Of a stretch of DNA of 64,000 nt, positions 33,443 through 42,465 are shown piece by piece; the stretch's first letter is position 1; each line of letters opens with the position of its first letter. The DNA is from Planctomycetaceae bacterium (GTDB lineage Bacteria > Planctomycetota > Planctomycetia > Planctomycetales > Planctomycetaceae), in the NCBI GenBank assembly GCA_020638955.1, contig JACKHO010000001.1:868001-932000 (forward strand), written 5' to 3'. The notes under the pieces were generated by a model. That model was not told the origin of the DNA. It searched no databases and worked only from the letters and a program-made list of their open reading frames with translations. The translations under genes and the position numbers were made by a program.

Positions 33443-34324
33443 TCATGGTCCGATTTTGTTGAATCGTCGGGAGAGAAGTCGGATCGTGGGCCATTCGGAC
33501 CAGCCTTGCTTCTCACAAAATTTGCGGCCAGCCGCGTTGTCGTCGATGACGAACAGATTGCACTGCAAAATACCGACACGGGCCAATTGTGCGAGGCAGG
33601 CGTCGACGAGTGCGCTGCCAATCCCTTTTCGGCGGTAGTTCTCCGCGACCGCAAGATGGTGCAGGTAGCCACGTCGACCGTCACAGCCGCAGAGTACGGC
33701 ACCAACAACTTTTCCCTCTGCGAGGGCGACCTGACTCATTTCGGCATTGTCCACAAAGTAGCCGGAGCGGTCATGTTCGTTGTCGGAGAATGTCAGAATT
33801 AATCCTTCTGTCTGGTTCCACAAATCCAGAACTTGCGGGACATGCTTCGTTTGCATGGGAGTGATTTCGACAACACCTGCCTCGACATTGTGCGTGTCGA
33901 GCGTAGCTGTTGGTAAATTGACGGTCGCGACGACACCATGTTCAAAGTGGCTCTGCTGGAAGAACATGCATGTCCACTCCCCTGCCCTGTTATGCCAAAT
34001 GGAAGTAGCCCAGCGGTCGCGTGGTTGAATGGGAATTCCACGGCATTTGCCATCGAGCGTGAGGTGGTAGTTCAATAGAACAGAACTCTCACCGAGTGCG
34101 CGAATTTGCGGTGCCAGGATGACGTACGATTCGATCTCGTCAATTTGGGGTGATTCACCGACCGCGTCAGGCTTCAGGACACGTTTTCCCTCCAGCATGA
34201 TTTCGATGTACTCATCATCAAACAGTTCGGCCAGCGCATCGCCATTTCGTTCGACAATGGCTTGCCAAATCTGGCGCTCAAGTGCGAGCACTTCTTCCAA
34301 CTTGAATACGGGTTCGTGAGTCAC
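33443..34324 (-). CDS. NTF2/DUF4440-like domain fused to GNAT acetyltransferase
   Basis: 293 aa. Residues about 1-125 resemble the SnoaL/DUF4440 fold (LALERQIWQAIVERNGDALA, DDEYIEIM). Residues about 145-293 form a GNAT domain with LHHLAVAENYRRKGIGSALV and an AAGRKFCEKQGW ending. The start GTG at 34324 overlaps the upstream stop (GTGA), with GGGAGGAG just before it. It is the last gene of a three-gene coupled operon. Substrate unknown. Confidence 0.7.
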   Translation of the reverse strand: MTHEPVFKLEEVLALERQIWQAIVERNGDALAELFDDEYIEIMLEGKRVLKPDAVGESPQIDEIESYVILAPQIRALGESSVLLNYHLTLDGKCRGIPIQPRDRWATSIWHNRAGEWTCMFFQQSHFEHGVVATVNLPTATLDTHNVEAGVVEITPMQTKHVPQVLDLWNQTEGLILTFSDNEHDRSGYFVDNAEMSQVALAEGKVVGAVLCGCDGRRGYLHHLAVAENYRRKGIGSALVDACLAQLARVGILQCNLFVIDDNAAGRKFCEKQGWSEWPTIRLLSRRFNKIGP

Positions 34325-34782
34325 AACTCCTCCCGCTGCACCTTGACCATCCATTCGGTGCGGGCTTCATAGACTTTGAATCCCCACCGTTCGTAAAACG
34401 GAAACAGACGCGGCTCACAGGCGAGGTAAATCTGGCCGACCTCCTGCATGCGTGGATGATTGCAGAGCGTATCCAGTAGTTTTCCGCCGAGCCCCTGCCC
34501 TTGATACGCCCGATCCACCATGACGTCGTAAATCGTCGCCCGGAAAATGAAGTCGGTGAGTGCACGGCAGAAGCCGATGAGACGACCGGAGGCAGCATCA
34601 GCGAGTCCAATCGTGAGGCTTGAATTTGCCGCCATGATGCGGACTTGCTCGAGGGTGCGTTTTCCTCCCCACCACTGCTGCTGCACCAGTTCATGCAGCT
34701 GGACAATTTGTACCTCGGAGAACTGTTCGACCACTGCAAAGGGTTCGTCGTTCAGCGAATTCACTGTCGTGGGAATGTTCAA
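34321..34782 (-). CDS. GNAT family N-acetyltransferase
   Basis: 153 aa. YDVMVDRAYQGQGLGGKLLD is the acetyl-CoA pyrophosphate-binding motif and LFPFYERWGFKVYEA the C-terminal signature of small GNATs. The start is a TTG overlapping the PhzF stop (TTGA), with AAAGGGG upstream; the frame has no ATG near the family N-terminus. Substrate unknown. It is coupled at both ends to its neighbours. Confidence 0.75.
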   Translation of the reverse strand: MNIPTTVNSLNDEPFAVVEQFSEVQIVQLHELVQQQWWGGKRTLEQVRIMAANSSLTIGLADAASGRLIGFCRALTDFIFRATIYDVMVDRAYQGQGLGGKLLDTLCNHPRMQEVGQIYLACEPRLFPFYERWGFKVYEARTEWMVKVQREEL

Positions 34783-35570
34783 ATGAGTTCCCCTTTCATG
34801 ATGGTCACTGCTTCGCCTCCGAGTAAGATGCGATCATCCCGCACGCGCACTTGGACAACACCGCCCCGTTTCGAAGCCTGAAATGCCAGCATGTCTGATT
34901 TGCCGAGTATCTGTGCCCAATACGGTCCGAGGCAACAGTGGGCTGAGCCTGTAACGGGGTCTTCGTTGACCCCCGCCGCCGGTGCGAAGAATCGCGAAAT
35001 GAAATCGAATTCTGAATTCTCCAAAGCCGCGCTGACAATGACCCCGCGCATGGGGAACTCAGCAAGCCTGGCAAAGTCGGGCTCAAGAGACCGCACAAGT
35101 TCTTCTGAATCAACCACGACAACCTTGTCAAACGGCGATCGTCCAATATAGCTCGCTTCACTAATTCCCAGTGCTGCCAGCAATTCATGAGCTGCGTCCA
35201 CGGGCTCGGGCGGCGTGGCTGGGAAGTCGAGTTCGATTAAACGACCATCCCGCCGACAGGTCAATGGTCCACTCCGCGTGTGAAACGTGATGGTCGCCTC
35301 CAAGTCGACTATCGACTCAGTCCAAAGAACGTGAGCGGCGGCGAGCGTTGCATGCCCGCAAAGATCGACCTCAAAGATGGGAGTAAACCAGCGGAGTTCG
35401 AATCCGTTTTGCAGCGGACGCACGAAAGCCGTCTCAGCCAAGTTCATTTCGGCGGCCACGTCCTGCATCCAGTCGGGATCCGCTTCTTCGGCGAGTAGGC
35501 AAATGGCGGCCGGATTACCTCGAAAGGGGCGATTCGCAAATGCATCGACTTGATAGATGGGAACGCTCAT
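34779..35570 (-). CDS. PhzF family isomerase-like protein
   Basis: 263 aa from ATG 35570. The N-terminus is YQVDAFANRPFRGNPAAIC, with the PhzF signature AEMNLAETAFV (including the conserved Glu), FEVDLCGHATLAAAHVLW and a C-terminal GSAHCCLGPYWAQ. The family has a diaminopimelate-epimerase-like fold; most chromosomal members have no known substrate. First gene of the coupled operon, about 250 bp from folD in divergent orientation. Confidence 0.85.
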   Translation of the reverse strand: MSVPIYQVDAFANRPFRGNPAAICLLAEEADPDWMQDVAAEMNLAETAFVRPLQNGFELRWFTPIFEVDLCGHATLAAAHVLWTESIVDLEATITFHTRSGPLTCRRDGRLIELDFPATPPEPVDAAHELLAALGISEASYIGRSPFDKVVVVDSEELVRSLEPDFARLAEFPMRGVIVSAALENSEFDFISRFFAPAAGVNEDPVTGSAHCCLGPYWAQILGKSDMLAFQASKRGGVVQVRVRDDRILLGGEAVTIMKGELI

Positions 35571-35817
35571 GGACAACCTGATGATTTCGAAATCCTGCCC
35601 ACGGTATTGTAATCGATGGCCCCTGCTTCCGACTAAAGTGTAGACCAATTCGACCCCGGCAAGGTTCGTTACGATTTCGATGGAAGTTGCCCGCCGCGTT
35701 GGCCAACTGCGGCTACATTTCCCACGGCATTCAACCAACCGTACTCCTTCAAGGTCGTCGCATGAGTTGCTAGACTCTGCCGCTTTCTGGCGTCGGTTGT
35801 TTCAGCGGAAGTCTGTT

Positions 35818-36690
35818 GTGAGTGCGAAAATCATTGATGGTAAGCAGGTCGCGGCCCGGGTTCGGGAGGAGCTGGCCGGTCTCGTGGCTCAGCGCATCGA
35901 ACAAGGGGGCTCGCAGCCGCACCTGGCTGCCGTACTCGTCGGCGATGATCCTGCCAGCGCGGTCTACGTTCGCAACAAGGAACGGGCCTGTGCGAAAGTC
36001 GGGATGAAAAGCACGCTCATCAAACTTCCGCGAGAAACATCCCAATCCGAGCTGCTCGAACTTGTCGCCTCACTCAATGCTGATGCTTCGGTCAACGGCA
36101 TTCTGGTTCAGTTGCCATTGCCGCCACAAATCAATGAAGTGGACGTCCTCGATTCCATTTCCCCGCTCAAAGATGTCGATTGTTTTCATCCCGAAAACGT
36201 CGGACTCATGATGCAGGGGCGTCCCCGGTTTCTTCCCTGTACGCCGCACGGATGCCAGGAACTGCTCATTGACAGCGGCACCATCGTCGCCGGTGCGCAC
36301 GCCGTGGTGCTGGGGCGGAGTGAAATTGTTGGCAAACCCATGGCGGCCCTGCTGGTTCAGAAGGGAGCGGGAGCCAACGCCACAGTGACCATTGCCCACA
36401 GCCGCACACAAAACCTCGCCGAAATTACCCGGCAGGCGGACATTCTGGTCGCGGCAATTGGCAAGCCGGAGTTCGTCACCGCCGACATGGTGAAGCCTGG
36501 AGCAGTCGTCATTGACGTGGGAATTAATCGTGTCGGCGACAAACTGGTGGGTGACGTCGATTTCGAAGCGGTCAGCCAAGTGGCCAGTGCCATCACGCCT
36601 GTCCCCGGAGGTGTGGGGCCGATGACCATCGCCATGCTTATCAAAAACACGCTACGGGCCGCCGAAATTCAAACGGGCACGTCGTCGTAA
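35818..36690 (+). CDS. folD: Bifunctional methylenetetrahydrofolate dehydrogenase/cyclohydrolase
   Basis: 290 aa, the usual FolD length. It interconverts 5,10-methylene- and 10-formyl-tetrahydrofolate in one-carbon metabolism in the cytoplasm. Family marks: YVRNKERAC with the catalytic Lys, QLPLPPQI, SPLKDVDCFHPENVG (the usual KDVDG has Cys for Gly), LGRSEIVGKPMAAL in the NADP-binding half, and TPVPGGVGPMTIAML. The start is the GTG at 35818 (MSAKIIDGKQVA), where the family begins. It has no operon partner. Confidence 0.93.
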   Translation: MSAKIIDGKQVAARVREELAGLVAQRIEQGGSQPHLAAVLVGDDPASAVYVRNKERACAKVGMKSTLIKLPRETSQSELLELVASLNADASVNGILVQLPLPPQINEVDVLDSISPLKDVDCFHPENVGLMMQGRPRFLPCTPHGCQELLIDSGTIVAGAHAVVLGRSEIVGKPMAALLVQKGAGANATVTIAHSRTQNLAEITRQADILVAAIGKPEFVTADMVKPGAVVIDVGINRVGDKLVGDVDFEAVSQVASAITPVPGGVGPMTIAMLIKNTLRAAEIQTGTSS

Positions 36691-36869
36691 CTCTCGATTC
36701 TAACGGCATTTTCCCGCCGAATCGATCCTTTTCACCCCTGCAACGCGTCGCGAGAGGGTCAGACCTATCGCCAAACGTTGATTGGTGTGTTACCTTGCAG
36801 AGGTGTCGGTCGATACAAATTGTGAGTGGATCGTCGCTTAAGTTCGTTTAAGTTTACTTGGTGTTGTCG

Positions 36870-38285
36870 ATGCAGGTCAGTCGTCGTAGTTTGTTGCAGA
36901 GTGCCGCCTGTGGTTTTGGTGGTCTGGCGTTGGCCGGATTGTCTCAACAGCAATCGGCTGCGGCGGGATTCGAGAATCCCCTCGCCGCCCAGCAACCAAT
37001 GTTCGCCCCCAAAGCGAAACGTGTAATTTTCATTTTCATGCAGGGCGGGCCATCGCACGTCGACACATTCGACTACAAGCCCACGCTCGAAAAGTACGAC
37101 GGCCAGAAGCTCGAATTCAAAGACGCCCGCAAAATGGCGAAGACGGGCATGACCGGTGCCGAAACCGTCATGAAGTCGCTCTGGAAGTTTCGGCAGTACG
37201 GCGAGTCGGGCCGCTGGGTGTCGGACCTCTTTCCGCACATTGGTCAACGGGTGGACGACTTGTGCTTCGTTCACAGCTTGCACACGAACGGCGTAGCACA
37301 CGGACCAAGCACAATTTTCCTGCACACCGGCTCGACGACATTCATCCGGCCTTCCATGGGCTCGTGGATTTCGTACGGACTGGGCAGCGAGAACGACAAT
37401 TTGCCAGCGTTTGTCACCATCAGTCCGTCGTCGGCGAATGGTGGGCCTCGCAATTTCGGCAATGCGTTCCTCCCGGCCCATCATCAAGGAACCACTATTG
37501 GCCGAGCCGGAATGGCCATGCAGAAGGCGGGGATTTCCGACATCCAGAATTCGCAACTCTCGCCCGCCCAACAACGTCGCCAGTTTGACCTGTTGCAGTC
37601 GCTGAATCAGGAACAAATCTCTGGCACGGAAAACGACGAGTTTGACGCCGTTGTCAACTCCTACGAACTTGCCTGGCGGATGCAAATGCATGCCCCGGAA
37701 GTCACCGACCTCACGCACGAAACGTCGGCCACCTTTGACATGTATGGCATTGGCCAGCCCGAGACCGATGACTTCGGACGCCAGTGCCTCCTCGCCCGAC
37801 GCATGGCCGAAGCGGGTGTGCGGTACATTCAGGTCAGCTACGCGGACAATGGATCAAATCCCCGTTGGGATCAGCACAGCAAAATCCAGAAGCACGCCGA
37901 CCACGCCCGCGCCACCGACAAACCCGTCGCCGCACTCCTCACTGACTTGAAACAACGCGGCCTGCTGGAAGACACCCTCGTGTGGTGGGGCGGCGAGTTC
38001 GGACGTAATCCCTTCACTCAGGGGAATGATGGCCGCGACCACAATCCCAAAGGATTCACGCATTTCCTCGCAGGCGGCGGCGTGCGGGCGGGATTCTCGT
38101 ACGGAGCGACCGACGAATTCGGTCACGAAGCGGTCGAAAACCGCATGCACATGCACGACATGCACGCAACCATTCTGTACGCCCTGGGCATCGACCACGA
38201 ACGCCTCACCTACCGCCACGCCGGCCGCGACTACCGCCTGACCGACGTCGAAGGTCGGATCGTGAAAGATCTCTTCACGACGTAG
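36870..38285 (+). CDS. DUF1501 Tat-exported protein
   Basis: 471 aa. Twin-arginine signal (VSRRSLLQSAACGFGGLALAG) at residues 3-23, then the DUF1501 body: KRVIFIFMQGGPSHVDTFDY, VWWGGEFGRNPFTQG and GRDHNPKGFTHFLAGGGVR. The fold is alkaline-phosphatase/sulfatase-like and the family is very numerous in planctomycetes, usually next to DUF1549/DUF1553 genes, which are absent here. Start ATG 36870; TTG and GTG codons just upstream are in frame but would lengthen the signal. The molecular role is not established. Confidence 0.85.
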   Translation: MQVSRRSLLQSAACGFGGLALAGLSQQQSAAAGFENPLAAQQPMFAPKAKRVIFIFMQGGPSHVDTFDYKPTLEKYDGQKLEFKDARKMAKTGMTGAETVMKSLWKFRQYGESGRWVSDLFPHIGQRVDDLCFVHSLHTNGVAHGPSTIFLHTGSTTFIRPSMGSWISYGLGSENDNLPAFVTISPSSANGGPRNFGNAFLPAHHQGTTIGRAGMAMQKAGISDIQNSQLSPAQQRRQFDLLQSLNQEQISGTENDEFDAVVNSYELAWRMQMHAPEVTDLTHETSATFDMYGIGQPETDDFGRQCLLARRMAEAGVRYIQVSYADNGSNPRWDQHSKIQKHADHARATDKPVAALLTDLKQRGLLEDTLVWWGGEFGRNPFTQGNDGRDHNPKGFTHFLAGGGVRAGFSYGATDEFGHEAVENRMHMHDMHATILYALGIDHERLTYRHAGRDYRLTDVEGRIVKDLFTT

Positions 38286-38305
38286 TTCAACTACCGTGAG
38301 CGTCG

Positions 38306-38328
38306 GGTGGCACAGACATTCCTGTCTG
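38306..38328 (+). repeat. Short palindromic repeat, copy 1
   Basis: A 23-bp sequence containing CAGACA-ttc-ctgtctg (an inverted repeat). It is identical to 38920-38942. Both copies lie in gaps downstream of a gene, as expected for REP-like elements or portable terminators. Confidence 0.6.
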
Positions 38329-38502
38329 AGAATTCAGATCACAGACAAGGCAATTCACCTGACACTTGGCGAGATCCGTGTCGAGTTCAAAATCGTGAGA
38401 TCGGGGCCATCTGAGCTTGAGCTTGCAGCGACGTGGAATACAAGTCACATTCTTGTGCCGTTGCCACTGTAAGCGACTTCTCTCAAACAATGGGCATAAG
38501 CC

Positions 38503-38877
38503 ATGTACGACGAAATTGACATGCCAGAGGATATCGTAGCCTTCGCTGAGCAACTCGTGGCCAAACAGGAGGACTCCCTTTTCTTCATTAAGTCATACGA
38601 ATGGCAGGATGACGAAGAGGCCCACGACGATGATTTCCAGGAAGAAATGCACGACGAGTTTTCCGAACTTTACGACTCAATTGTCGAGCAACTGAGTCCG
38701 AGGTTTGGCGAGGCAGCCGAGGCCAGCGGGCCCGACGAGTTCGAAGAAATCCAGGTAAATGAGGCTTACCCAGCCGCGGTTTGGAGTCTCAACGAAGGCA
38801 CCCTCTACCTTGCCGTCTCACACGAAGACCGCGAACTCCCGATGCTCCTCGCAATTGGCATGACGCGAAAGCAATAG
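38503..38877 (+). CDS. Small acidic hypothetical protein
   Basis: 124 aa, strongly acidic in residues 25-60 (EWQDDEEAHDDDFQEEMHDE). ATG at 38503 without an obvious ribosome-binding site. It lies between two copies of the 23-bp palindromic repeat. Not recognised. Confidence 0.55.
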   Translation: MYDEIDMPEDIVAFAEQLVAKQEDSLFFIKSYEWQDDEEAHDDDFQEEMHDEFSELYDSIVEQLSPRFGEAAEASGPDEFEEIQVNEAYPAAVWSLNEGTLYLAVSHEDRELPMLLAIGMTRKQ

Positions 38878-38919
38878 GGTTGTGAGCTGCTGGTTCCACT
38901 GGAGGGGCTTTCCGAACCC

Positions 38920-38942
38920 GGTGGCACAGACATTCCTGTCTG
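38920..38942 (+). repeat. Short palindromic repeat, copy 2
   Basis: Exact copy of 38306-38328, 42 bp after the stop of the small acidic gene. Confidence 0.6.
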
Positions 38943-39153
38943 TGGTGTTCCAGCATAACCTTTGCCGGCTAAAAGGTCCTAAAAGCATCTCTTACCTTTT
39001 TCAAGCAACTTTCTAGGTTGCCATACTCCACACACATCACATCATAGACAGGTTGGGAACACGAGATGCTAAGTGGGGTGCTTTGCCTGTACTCTCTGGC
39101 GGTGGCGGTGTCAGCGGTAAATTCGTGCAGTACAGCAGCTTGAAGCCGGGGAC

Positions 39154-39399
39154 ATGAGCAGCGGAGGTGCATCGCTTTTCGGCGCAGGAATGTTGTTGAT
39201 GGTGGTCTTACTCGTGGCGGCCTTCTGGTGGACAATTCGGCCTTACAGGCTGGGATATCGAGCGGCACAATGTGCGATTATCACAGGGGGGATTTTTTCC
39301 CTGATTGGCTCGCTAGCGTGCCTATGGGACCCAGAGGATTACCGCTTCAGCGTCGAGAGTATGTTGCAAGATCGGGCCTTCGGTTCCGTAGGCCTGTAA
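39154..39399 (+). CDS. Small membrane protein, probably truncated
   Basis: 81 aa. Two transmembrane segments (LFGAGMLLMVVLLVAAFWW and CAIITGGIFSLIGSLACLW). The last seven residues are encoded by the palindromic repeat at 39376-39396, so the true C-terminus was probably lost when the repeat arrived. Confidence 0.4.
   Translation: MSSGGASLFGAGMLLMVVLLVAAFWWTIRPYRLGYRAAQCAIITGGIFSLIGSLACLWDPEDYRFSVESMLQDRAFGSVGL
39376..39396 (-). repeat. tRNA-anticodon-arm-like palindromic repeat, copy 1
   Basis: Reverse complement of CAGGCCTACGGAACCGAAGG plus C. It is identical over 21 bp to 58332-58352 and shares 15 bp with the tRNA-Arg anticodon arm at 48778-48792. It can fold as GGCCT-a-CGG / CCG-a-AGGC(T). 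Confidence 0.6.
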
Positions 39400-39480
39400 T
39401 GCGTTCCTTTTGATTTTTCTACGTGCCGACTTCGCATCGAGCAATTACAGCCTTCGCGTATTTGTGGGGGGAAGGGTTGC

Positions 39481-39709
39481 TCACTCCATATCCTCGAAGT
39501 TCGTCAGTAAATCGGGTCGGTCAATACTGAGCCAGGCTTCGCGTGCGGCTTTGATGTGGTCGTCACGCTCTGTTCTGCTGGCTAAGCACGCCAGACGCTT
39601 GTGCGTCCAGCCAATGGAGTAGGGTTCGCGGATTCGGACATAAAATTCGAGTGCCTCAACGAACAACTGCCGGGCCTCGTCATGCTGCGAGCGTTCCAGC
39701 GCGATGTCC
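39481..39709 (-). pseudogene. Remnant of a TPR-repeat protein
   Basis: About 75 codons with no start. ALERSQHDEARQLFVEALEF, then IREPYSIGWTHKRLA and HIKAAREAWLSIDRPDLL are typical of the C-terminal TPR units of NB-ARC/TPR-type signalling proteins. The 5' part is missing; the fragment begins exactly at the palindromic repeat at 39710-39729. Confidence 0.5.
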
Positions 39710-39729
39710 CCTTCGGTTCAGTAGGCCTG
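39710..39729 (-). repeat. tRNA-anticodon-arm-like palindromic repeat, copy 2
   Basis: 19 of 20 bases match copy 1 in the same orientation. It marks the broken end of the TPR remnant. Confidence 0.55.
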
Positions 39730-40063
39730 CGGTCGAATTCTCCGGGAGGGCACCATAATGGATCGTAAGTCTCCTGCTGGAAATGAATTGCGACGTGGCA
39801 GCCTGGGCGACTCAAGCCACCTCACTTTCCATTGATTCCACATTATTGCCTGGTTTTGCAAGAGTTTTCGGACAATTCTCGGACGGGGAACGCCCGGCAG
39901 TAGTTTCTCGTGTGTTCACCTCTGGAACCAGATAGGGCTGTCAAGACTCGACATTACATCGGACATCGACGAGGCCGATCATTTGGCTGCGAATCTCGCC
40001 GACTGTCACCCGTCTTGCTACCATCTGCACAACTCAGGTTACGAGTGAAGAAAGGGCGGACTT
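39730..40063. other. 330-bp region, no gene seen
   Basis: No frame with a recognisable family. Probably eroded gene remains plus the upstream region of the FHA gene. Confidence 0.4.
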
Positions 40064-41287
40064 GTGGATGTCGAACTCAAACTGTCGGACGGTCGCGTCA
40101 TTCCTGTGCCTGCGACGGGTGCCATCATCGGGAAGGACCCGAAAGCCGATGTTCGCTTTCCGAGCGCCACTGGGGTGGAAGCTCGTCACGCGCAATTGCA
40201 GCGCGTGGGAAATCAGTGGTTTCTGGAGGCGTTAACTTCGACGCCGTTTCGTTCGGAGGGCCGCGTAACTCGAACATTACGGATGAAGCCTGGGCTCAAG
40301 GTTATCCTGAATGACAACGGCGACGGCTTCACGTTTCAACTTCGTGATCCCGTCCGCAAAGATTCCCAGCAGCAATCCCATTCTGAGCCGACAGACGTCC
40401 CGCCTCTTCGCGCAGCTCATTGGCAAATGTATGCAGTGGGCGGGATATTGGCTTTCGTCTTGACAATTACGGTCATCATTTTATTGATGAACAGATCCAA
40501 TCCCTCTGAACAGAATGACGTGATCGCGAGTCGCGAGCATTCAAGCGAGGTTCCAGCACCTCTTGCAGATATCGATAGCACATCGACAGTCGCTGCCCCG
40601 ACAACTGCTTCGGTTCAAATTATTCGCGATCCACGTGACTTCCTGGTGCTGTTCGGCTATCGAAATCCGGCAGAAGACATTCCTCCCATAGTAATTACCG
40701 TGGGCTGGCTGGCTGATTCACATACCATTGTCGTACCAGCCGAAATCGTCCGCGGACTCGAAGGAGCACTCGCGGAAGCGGAGCAACAGGGCACGGCACT
40801 GAAGCTGTGCGCGCTACCAGGAGCTCCAGTTGACATCGCCAGTTGGAGTTACCCAGCGAAGTGTCCTGAAGTCTGCCTCATGCGAACTCAAGATCCGGTG
40901 TCGCCGGTTGAAGACGTTGTGAATCAGATAACAAAGTCCGGGGCAGCGCGCATTGGACAATTGGCCGAGCGCGATGGAGTGATTTCGCATTGTTCATATG
41001 AATTCCTCCCACGATCAACAGGACTCAATCAGCCGCTGGTGAGCCTGGTTTCTTACACTCCTGGCATGTCTCGTCAGAAGCTGCAGGCAACTCAAGTTTC
41101 CCTCGAACTCTCACCTCAGGGGACATTGGGCTGGATTGGTGAGCCAGTTGAGTCCGACGAATCTCCACTGGAACGAGGTGGTTTAATAGTCGATTCAGAG
41201 AATATGATTCTCGCCATGTGCCTTCCCACTGGGGAACTGGTCTGGTCCGACACACTTCTTAAAGCACTTCCAACGTCAAGACAGTAG
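40064..41287 (+). CDS. FHA-domain membrane protein with degenerate trypsin-like domain
   Basis: 407 aa, GTG start. Residues 1-95 form an FHA domain (VIPVPATGAIIGKDPKADVR, then FPSATGVEARHAQLQ), which binds phospho-threonine. One transmembrane helix lies near 125-145 (YAVGGILAFVLTITVIILLM). The C-terminal 240 residues look like a trypsin fold (VITVGWLADSHTIVVPAEIV, later GGLIVDSENMILAMCLPTG), but neither the catalytic His nor the Ser motif is visible. It lies 2 bp before the next gene and in line with an Hsp70 gene. It may be a phosphorylation-dependent adaptor. Confidence 0.65.
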   Translation: MDVELKLSDGRVIPVPATGAIIGKDPKADVRFPSATGVEARHAQLQRVGNQWFLEALTSTPFRSEGRVTRTLRMKPGLKVILNDNGDGFTFQLRDPVRKDSQQQSHSEPTDVPPLRAAHWQMYAVGGILAFVLTITVIILLMNRSNPSEQNDVIASREHSSEVPAPLADIDSTSTVAAPTTASVQIIRDPRDFLVLFGYRNPAEDIPPIVITVGWLADSHTIVVPAEIVRGLEGALAEAEQQGTALKLCALPGAPVDIASWSYPAKCPEVCLMRTQDPVSPVEDVVNQITKSGAARIGQLAERDGVISHCSYEFLPRSTGLNQPLVSLVSYTPGMSRQKLQATQVSLELSPQGTLGWIGEPVESDESPLERGGLIVDSENMILAMCLPTGELVWSDTLLKALPTSRQ

Positions 41288-41289
41288 TC

Positions 41290-42408
41290 ATGGGTCCTAA
41301 AATTCTCTCAGCCTGTTTTGCGATTACGTTGACCTTGTCATCGGTTTGCAGTGGTCAGTTCATCATCACACTGGGCGACTTGAAAATTGTCGAGCAAGAG
41401 TCGGGTGAAGCCAAACGCGTTCGACTGGAGTTCATTCAAAGTCAAATCGACGAAATCAAGCAGCAGCGAGTTACGTTCGAAAAGGAGCTGGAAGAGCTGA
41501 ATGAGGCAATTCCAATTGTGCGACAGTCGATGAGCGAAGCTGCCCAGCGACGCCTCGACAATGATCGCCGTAATTTCCAGCAGTGGTTTTCGGTTCCTAA
41601 CTCACGAAATCGCTATTCCATCGCAAACGGTCGCATGCTGAATCTGGCCATTCGAATTCTTGGGCCGGTTGCAGCACGCCGCCAGCAGCAGAGCAGCCCG
41701 AGTGATGCGTTCTCCAGTTTGAACGGCAACAACCAAATCTCGGCCGACCAGGCGCGCCGATTGCACCTGGTAAACGAAATGACAACGGGCAGTCTGGCCG
41801 TCACGCGACTGAATGCCCCACCACTTGAAATTGAGTGGCCGCTACTCGTGCTGACGCACTGGGAGCCCGACTGTGAAGCAATCGAAGGTTTACGCGACGA
41901 CTTCGCAGATCATTTGTTAGTACTCAGTCAGAAACGTGGAGACAACGCAGAACGACGTGCCATGCAGAAGTCTTTCGAGTTGTTGGACGAACGCCTGGAA
42001 CTCCTTGAGGCCAAGGTTCATCACGCCCAAATCGCCATTGCAAAGAACTACCGGTCGGGTGATGAATTCACGGAAATGGGCGTGGCTCTGCGTTATGTCC
42101 GCCGTGTTCGAGCCACGGCGAACCGCTTTCGTCAGGCTCCTTCGGAGTTCAAAGAGCGCCGCTTTGCAGGCGGCAACATCGAAGAGTTTCTCATATTCTG
42201 TTACACACAAAGTCTCGCCATTGGTGAAGCGACGCCTGATGATGAAGCGGAGTATATTCGGCTCTACAACAGCATTCGAAACTACGCTCAGGACATTTGG
42301 CATTTGGAAGATTTGCGGACCGAGGTACAGTTTCGACTTCAGGACCTTTCCATTGCGGAAAGTGAGTTGATTAACATGGGCGCAACGGATGCCGCTCGTG
42401 ATCAGTAA
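41290..42408 (+). CDS. Exported coiled-coil protein
   Basis: 372 aa. Signal peptide at residues 1-22 (ILSACFAITLTLSSVCSGQF). Next is a coiled coil (residues about 35-75, IDEIKQQRVTFEKELEELNE) and a mainly helical body. Not a known family. It follows the FHA gene after 2 bp and is very likely co-transcribed with it and with Hsp70. Confidence 0.6.
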   Translation: MGPKILSACFAITLTLSSVCSGQFIITLGDLKIVEQESGEAKRVRLEFIQSQIDEIKQQRVTFEKELEELNEAIPIVRQSMSEAAQRRLDNDRRNFQQWFSVPNSRNRYSIANGRMLNLAIRILGPVAARRQQQSSPSDAFSSLNGNNQISADQARRLHLVNEMTTGSLAVTRLNAPPLEIEWPLLVLTHWEPDCEAIEGLRDDFADHLLVLSQKRGDNAERRAMQKSFELLDERLELLEAKVHHAQIAIAKNYRSGDEFTEMGVALRYVRRVRATANRFRQAPSEFKERRFAGGNIEEFLIFCYTQSLAIGEATPDDEAEYIRLYNSIRNYAQDIWHLEDLRTEVQFRLQDLSIAESELINMGATDAARDQ

Positions 42409-42465
42409 GCCATGCACAGGTTCAAAGCATCGAGCATTGCCGACGAGTAGACGACGCGATTGACA

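Noticed and set aside
36765..37718. Minus-strand frame of 317 codons opposite the DUF1501 gene
   Set aside because: DUF1501 motifs on the plus strand are unmistakable.
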